NCBI RefSeq assembly: GCF_033193315.1
Contig: NZ_CP136187.1
Coordinates: 248,001 to 312,000, forward strand
DNA: 64,000 nucleotides
From: Agathobaculum sp. NTUH-O15-33
Lineage (GTDB): Bacteria; Bacillota; Clostridia; Oscillospirales; Butyricicoccaceae
Direction: 5' to 3'
The notes under the pieces were generated by a model. That model did not search any database. It was given only the letters and a program-made list of their open reading frames with translations, and was not told the DNA's origin. This document shows, piece by piece, positions 60,618 to 64,000 of the stretch (its first letter is position 1; each line of letters starts with the position of its first letter). A program made the translations under genes and the position numbers.

Positions 60618-62261
60618 ATGTCAGATAAAAAAATCACGGGCGAGCTATTTTGCAGCATGGTGACCGAAGGCGCGCTCGCAATCGCCGAAAAGAAGGAGCA
60701 GGTCAACGAGCTGAACGTGTTCCCCGTGCCGGACGGCGATACGGGCACCAACATGTCGCTGACCATGGCCTCCGCGATGGAGGCGGTGGCAAAGCTGTCC
60801 GCGCCCACGCTCGGCAAGGCGGCGGAAACGACCGCCTCCGCGCTGCTGCGTGGCGCGCGCGGCAATTCGGGCGTTATTCTTTCGCTTTTATTCCGCGGCG
60901 TGGCAAAGCGCCTGCACGACCTGAACGAGGCGGACGGCTGCGATTTTGCCCTTGCCCTGCGCGAGGGTGTGGAGGCCGCCTATAAAGCCGTGATGAAACC
61001 GGCGGAGGGCACCATCCTCACCGTGTCCCGCGTCGCGGCGCAGTTTGCGGTAGAGCAGTGTCAGGCCGAAGCCGACCTGCCTGCGGAAAAGGTGTTTGAG
61101 GCCGTACTCGAACGCGGCAAGACCGCGCTCGAAGAGACCGTGCACCAAAACCCCGTTCTCGAAAAGGCCGGCGTGGTGGACGCGGGCGGCTTTGGCCTGC
61201 TCACCATTTGGGAAGGCATGTTCGACGCGCTGCGCGGCATCCATAAGGAACGCCAGACCGCCGCGCCGACCAAGGCCGCCGCGGATTTCGGCGCGATTTC
61301 GGAACAGGATATCACGTTCACCTATTGCACCGAGTTTATCGCGGAGCGCCGCGACAAGGCGCGCAACGTTGGCCGCATGCGCTCCATCCTGAGCGAGCTG
61401 GGCGACAGTCTGGTCGTCGTGGAGGACGAGGAGATCGTCAAGGTGCACGTCCACACCGACCAGCCGAACAAGGCGCTGGAGGAAGGCCTGAAATTCGGCC
61501 CGCTCCTCACCGTGAAGATCGAAAACATGCGCGAGCAGCACACCGCCAAGGTGATTGAGGGCACGGCGGACGCGCCCAAGGAGCGCGTCATCGTGCCGCC
61601 TGAAAAGAAATACGGCTTTGTGGCCATCGCCGCGGGCGACGGGCTGAAGGCTGTATTCAGCGATCTTGGCGTGGACGTCGTCGTGCAGGGCGGACAAACC
61701 ATGAACCCCTCGACGGACGATATCATCCACGCGGTGGACGCGGTGCCGGCTGAGATCGTGTTCGTGCTGCCGAACAATAAAAACATCATCATGGCGGCCG
61801 AACAGGCCGTGCATCTGGCGGAGGGCAAAAAGATCGTCGTCGTGCCGACCAAGACCATCCCGCAGGGGATTTCGGCCATGCTCGCCGTCGATACCGAGGG
61901 CGAGGAGGGCGCGATCGTCGCCGCCATGCAGGAGGCCGCGCACCATGTGCACAGCGGTCAGGTCACCTATGCCGCGCGCGATTCCGAGTTTGACGGTAAA
62001 CGCATCAAGCAGGGCGAATACCTTTCTCTGTGCGAGGGCAAGCTGTGCGCTTCCGGCAAGGAAAGCTCGGTGGTGAAAAAGCTCGTGCGCGAGCTTGTCG
62101 AGGAAAACAGCGCGTTTGCCACCGTTATTTATGGCGAAGGCGTGAGCGAAGAGGCGGCGATGGAGGTGGAAGCCCTGCTCCGCAAGGAGAACAAGGGGCT
62201 GGAGATCTCGGTCATCAACGGCGGACAGCCGGTGTACTACTATATCCTTTCCGTGGAATAA
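60618..62261 (+). CDS. DAK2-domain protein, fatty acid kinase FakA/YloV
   Basis: FakA phosphorylates FakB-bound fatty acids to acyl-phosphates for phospholipid synthesis. The 547 residues begin MSDKKITGELFCSMVTEGAL and have the DAK2 ATP-binding block NVFPVPDGDTGTNMSLTM (about 35-52) and RGARGNSGVILS (about 75-86), a middle domain (DFGAISEQDITFTYCTEF) and a C-terminal DegV-like domain. ATG 60618 follows GGGAGAG. The start at 60498 would overlap asp23 and is rejected. Confidence 0.92.
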   Translation: MSDKKITGELFCSMVTEGALAIAEKKEQVNELNVFPVPDGDTGTNMSLTMASAMEAVAKLSAPTLGKAAETTASALLRGARGNSGVILSLLFRGVAKRLHDLNEADGCDFALALREGVEAAYKAVMKPAEGTILTVSRVAAQFAVEQCQAEADLPAEKVFEAVLERGKTALEETVHQNPVLEKAGVVDAGGFGLLTIWEGMFDALRGIHKERQTAAPTKAAADFGAISEQDITFTYCTEFIAERRDKARNVGRMRSILSELGDSLVVVEDEEIVKVHVHTDQPNKALEEGLKFGPLLTVKIENMREQHTAKVIEGTADAPKERVIVPPEKKYGFVAIAAGDGLKAVFSDLGVDVVVQGGQTMNPSTDDIIHAVDAVPAEIVFVLPNNKNIIMAAEQAVHLAEGKKIVVVPTKTIPQGISAMLAVDTEGEEGAIVAAMQEAAHHVHSGQVTYAARDSEFDGKRIKQGEYLSLCEGKLCASGKESSVVKKLVRELVEENSAFATVIYGEGVSEEAAMEVEALLRKENKGLEISVINGGQPVYYYILSVE

Positions 62262-62285
62262 AAGACAAAGGGCAACGAAAACAAC

Positions 62286-62924
62286 ATGTCGATATTTGAT
62301 ATCTTTGCAAAAATAGAGCGCGACCGGGAAACGCAGCGGACGCAGCCGATCGAGTGGCTGGTCGTCGGTCTGGGCAATCCCGGCGCCAAGTACGAGGGCA
62401 CGCGGCACAACGCGGGCTTCCGCGCGCTCGACGGTTACAGCAAAAAGTCCGGCCAGAAGATCGACCGGATGAAGTTTAAGGCCCTCGTGGGCGAGGGCGC
62501 GCTCGGCGGCAAACGGGTGCTGTTCGTCAAGCCGCAGACCTTTATGAACCTTTCCGGCGAGGCCGTGCGGGATGCCGCCGCGTTTTATCAGGTGCCGCCC
62601 GAGCGCGTGATCGTCCTTTCGGATGATGTTTCGCTCGATGTAGGCACGCTGCGCATCCGGCCCAAGGGCTCCGCGGGCGGGCAAAACGGGCTGAAAAACA
62701 TCATTTACCACCTGAAAAGCGAGGAGTTTCCCCGCGTCAAGATCGGCGTGGGGCACAAGCCGCACCCGGAGTACGATCTGGCGGATTGGGTGCTGTCCCG
62801 CTTTGGCGCGGAGGAGCAAAAGGCCATCGATAAGGCCTGCGCGGACGCGGTGGAAGCCGCGGCCTGCATCATTGCAGAAGGCTGTCCCGCCGCCGCGCAA
62901 AAATTCAACGGCAAACGAATGTAG
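62286..62924 (+). CDS. pth: Peptidyl-tRNA hydrolase
   Basis: Pth recycles peptidyl-tRNA. The 212-residue product has GLGNPGAKYEGTRHNAGFRAL (catalytic His about residue 44), KPQTFMNLSGEAV, VLSDDVSLDVGTLRIRPKGSAGG and QNGLKNI. About 22 extra residues (MSIFDIFAKIERDRETQRTQ) precede the usual start of the fold; the hydrophilic, helical extension has an ATG but no strong Shine-Dalgarno. Cotranscribed after dak2 with a 24-bp gap. Confidence 0.94.
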   Translation: MSIFDIFAKIERDRETQRTQPIEWLVVGLGNPGAKYEGTRHNAGFRALDGYSKKSGQKIDRMKFKALVGEGALGGKRVLFVKPQTFMNLSGEAVRDAAAFYQVPPERVIVLSDDVSLDVGTLRIRPKGSAGGQNGLKNIIYHLKSEEFPRVKIGVGHKPHPEYDLADWVLSRFGAEEQKAIDKACADAVEAAACIIAEGCPAAAQKFNGKRM

Positions 62925-62934
62925 TAACAACCAA

Positions 62935-62985
62935 AAAGCGCCTCGGACGAAAGCTAAAAAGCTTTTGCCCGAGGCGCTTTTTAAA
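62935..62985. terminator. Bidirectional terminator after pth
   Basis: AAAAAGCGCCTCGGACGAAAGC and its near-complement GCTTTTGCCCGAGGCGCTTTTT form a long imperfect stem. Confidence 0.8.
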
Positions 62986-63014
62986 AAGAAGAGAGAAAGA
63001 GAAGAAGAGCCGGA

Positions 63015-63917
63015 TTATACGCCCGCGGTTTCGCGGATGTAATCGCGCGCTATTTTTGCAAAGTCAAGCGCGGTGGGCGTGGCCAAATATTGCTCGGCTT
63101 CGACCAGCATCCAGCCTGCAAAGCCGTGGCGGTCAAGAATATCGAACACGGTCTTAAAATCGACCGCGCCCTCGTCCCCGGGCACGGTGAAAATACCAAG
63201 CTTGACCGCGTTGTTAAAATCGATGCCGAACGCGCGCACGACCTGCAATACGAGCGGGCGTATGTTTTTCAGGTGCACATACTGGATGCGATCGGCAAAA
63301 TGATCGTAGAACGTGGGGATGTCCACGCCGCAGAAGCACAGGTGTCCGGTATCCGCCAGCAGGTTGACATAGGCGGGATCGGTCATATCGCACAGCTTTT
63401 GCGTTTCCTCATACGTTTCCACGCAGGTCCCGGTGTGCACGTGATAGACGAGGCGCAGCCCGTTGTCCTTGCAAAAGCGGCCCGCCTGATTCAGTCCGTC
63501 CGTAAAAAGCTTCCATTCCTCTTCGTTTAGCTTTTGCACGCCCTTGGTCGCGCGGTATTCGCGCGGGTCCCAGCAGGAGGAATTGGTGCCTTCCGCCGCA
63601 ATCACATATTGCGCGCCCATATCGAGGAAAAACTTCGCCTTTTCCTTGAGCGCTTCAAAGTATTCGTCGCGCAGCTCGCGGCAGGCGAACATCGTATCGC
63701 ACCAGCCGGAGGTGAGCTGTAGGCCGCGCTTGTCAAATTCGGGCCGCAGCGTCTTGGCGTCGCGGGGAAATTTGCGGCTGTTTTCAATACCGGCGTAGCC
63801 CGCGGCGGCCGCTTGATCGATAATATCGTAGAAAGAGTAGCCGTCGCCCAGCAGCGGATCGGTCATATCGTCGTTGCACCAGTTGATCGGATGCACGCCG
63901 ATCTGTACGTTTTTCAT
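63015..63917 (-). CDS. Sugar phosphate isomerase/epimerase, inosose dehydratase-like (IolE family)
   Basis: The 300-residue xylose-isomerase-like TIM barrel begins MKNVQIGVHPINWCNDDM, the opening typical of IolE (2-keto-myo-inositol dehydratase). Candidate metal ligands are Glu in VIAAEGTNSSCW, Asp/His in NLLADTGHLCFCG and YHVHTGTCVE, and Glu in GWMLVEAEQY. IolE or a related ketose epimerase are the options. It is followed upstream by a partial gene, so it belongs to a cluster that continues outside. The Gfo/Idh gene at 6908 could supply an inosose-like substrate. Confidence 0.82.
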   Translation of the reverse strand: MKNVQIGVHPINWCNDDMTDPLLGDGYSFYDIIDQAAAAGYAGIENSRKFPRDAKTLRPEFDKRGLQLTSGWCDTMFACRELRDEYFEALKEKAKFFLDMGAQYVIAAEGTNSSCWDPREYRATKGVQKLNEEEWKLFTDGLNQAGRFCKDNGLRLVYHVHTGTCVETYEETQKLCDMTDPAYVNLLADTGHLCFCGVDIPTFYDHFADRIQYVHLKNIRPLVLQVVRAFGIDFNNAVKLGIFTVPGDEGAVDFKTVFDILDRHGFAGWMLVEAEQYLATPTALDFAKIARDYIRETAGV

Positions 63918-63933
63918 TATTTGTCTCGTCCTT

Positions 63934-64000
63934 TCACTTGCTCAAATACCGGCGCACATACTCGGTTACCTTTTTAATGTAGATCTTTTCGTCCTGTTCG
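63934..64000 (-). CDS. C-terminal end of an unidentified gene (partial)
   Basis: The last 21 codons before TGA 63934-63936 read EQDEKIYIKKVTEYVRRYLS plus Lys. The stop is 17 bp before the isomerase start, so the genes share a transcript. Too short to identify. Confidence 0.55.
   Translation of the reverse strand, partial: EQDEKIYIKKVTEYVRRYLSK

Noticed and set aside
60888..62930. 680-codon open frame on the minus strand opposite dak2 and pth
   Set aside because: It is the antisense shadow of two well-recognised GC-rich genes; it has no ribosome site, no family resemblance and His/Arg/Leu-rich composition typical of reversed coding frames.
1..64000. CRISPR array, prophage, tRNA or rRNA genes
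   Set aside because: No regularly spaced repeats with unique spacers, no phage structural genes, and no tRNA-like cloverleaf or rRNA sequence was noticed by eye; a tRNAscan/Infernal run would be decisive.

Overview
The window looks like a chromosome segment from a GC-rich (well above 50% by eye, not computed), Gram-positive, low-copy-mobile Clostridia-type bacterium, most likely of the order Oscillospirales. The grounds are the rpmG-secE-nusG-rplK-rplA order, RNase Y, an Asp23/DAK2 pair, PgeF, DUF4349 and many VxGC-type lipoproteins, a Bacillus/Clostridium-type LexA box, yybP-ykoY control of a cation exchanger, and a protein carrying a Spo0A-like DNA-binding domain. The genus is a guess. No tRNA, rRNA, CRISPR, prophage or complete insertion sequence was seen.

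Layout. 1-1860 (minus): ribosomal/secretion operon rpmG-secE-nusG-rplK-rplA from a consensus promoter. 1938-6853 (plus): ruvX, a palindromic repeat, a MacB/Bce-like ABC exporter, and a LexA-box-controlled SRAP (HMCES/YedK) gene followed by a tiny zinc-ribbon gene. 6908-13166: Gfo/Idh oxidoreductase and an Rbs-type sugar ABC transporter (minus), divergent from a GntR-LacI hybrid repressor. 13250-18623: secreted cyclophilin, MntP manganese exporter, DUF4349 lipoprotein, two half-size TauE/SafE permeases (one broken), and a YeiH exporter divergent from its LysR regulator. 18745-22889: probable 3-hydroxyproline catabolic cluster (aconitase-X large and small subunits, ornithine-cyclodeaminase-type reductase, decayed AGCS symporter, GntR regulator). 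22976-31019: prfB, a small membrane-protein operon interrupted by a MITE, an SH3 surface protein, a Mn riboswitch with a CaCA exchanger, and secA. 31020-37424: a repeat-rich spacer, an RHH-Spo0A_C protein, a two-component system back to back with blaI-M56 peptidase, and an HD hydrolase. 37553-47630: TetR-controlled ABC (frameshifted)/MFS genes, BceAB-like exporter, TraX, LytTR/GHKL two-component system, second TetR. 47743-64000: rny, pgeF-SBP-mnmA(frameshifted)-eamA operon, YitT, GNAT, DUF4180, purA, recG, lexA, asp23-dak2-pth, and a sugar isomerase at the edge.

How the genes connect. LexA in this window has an ideal operator in front of its own gene, and a near-match overlaps the core promoter of the SRAP/zinc-ribbon pair, so an abasic-site-shielding function would be part of the SOS response. 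Several regulators sit beside candidate operators: BlaI twin palindromes, TetR twin sites, a LysR inverted repeat and a thrice-repeated decamer at the GntR-LacI locus. The most interesting items are the hydroxyproline cluster, the SOS-linked zinc-ribbon, the MITE that split a small ORF (excising one direct repeat restores it exactly), and the RHH-Spo0A_C fusion. Two genes (an ABC ATPase and mnmA) are broken by one base in homopolymers, so sequencing error must be excluded; a TauE gene has an in-frame TGA.
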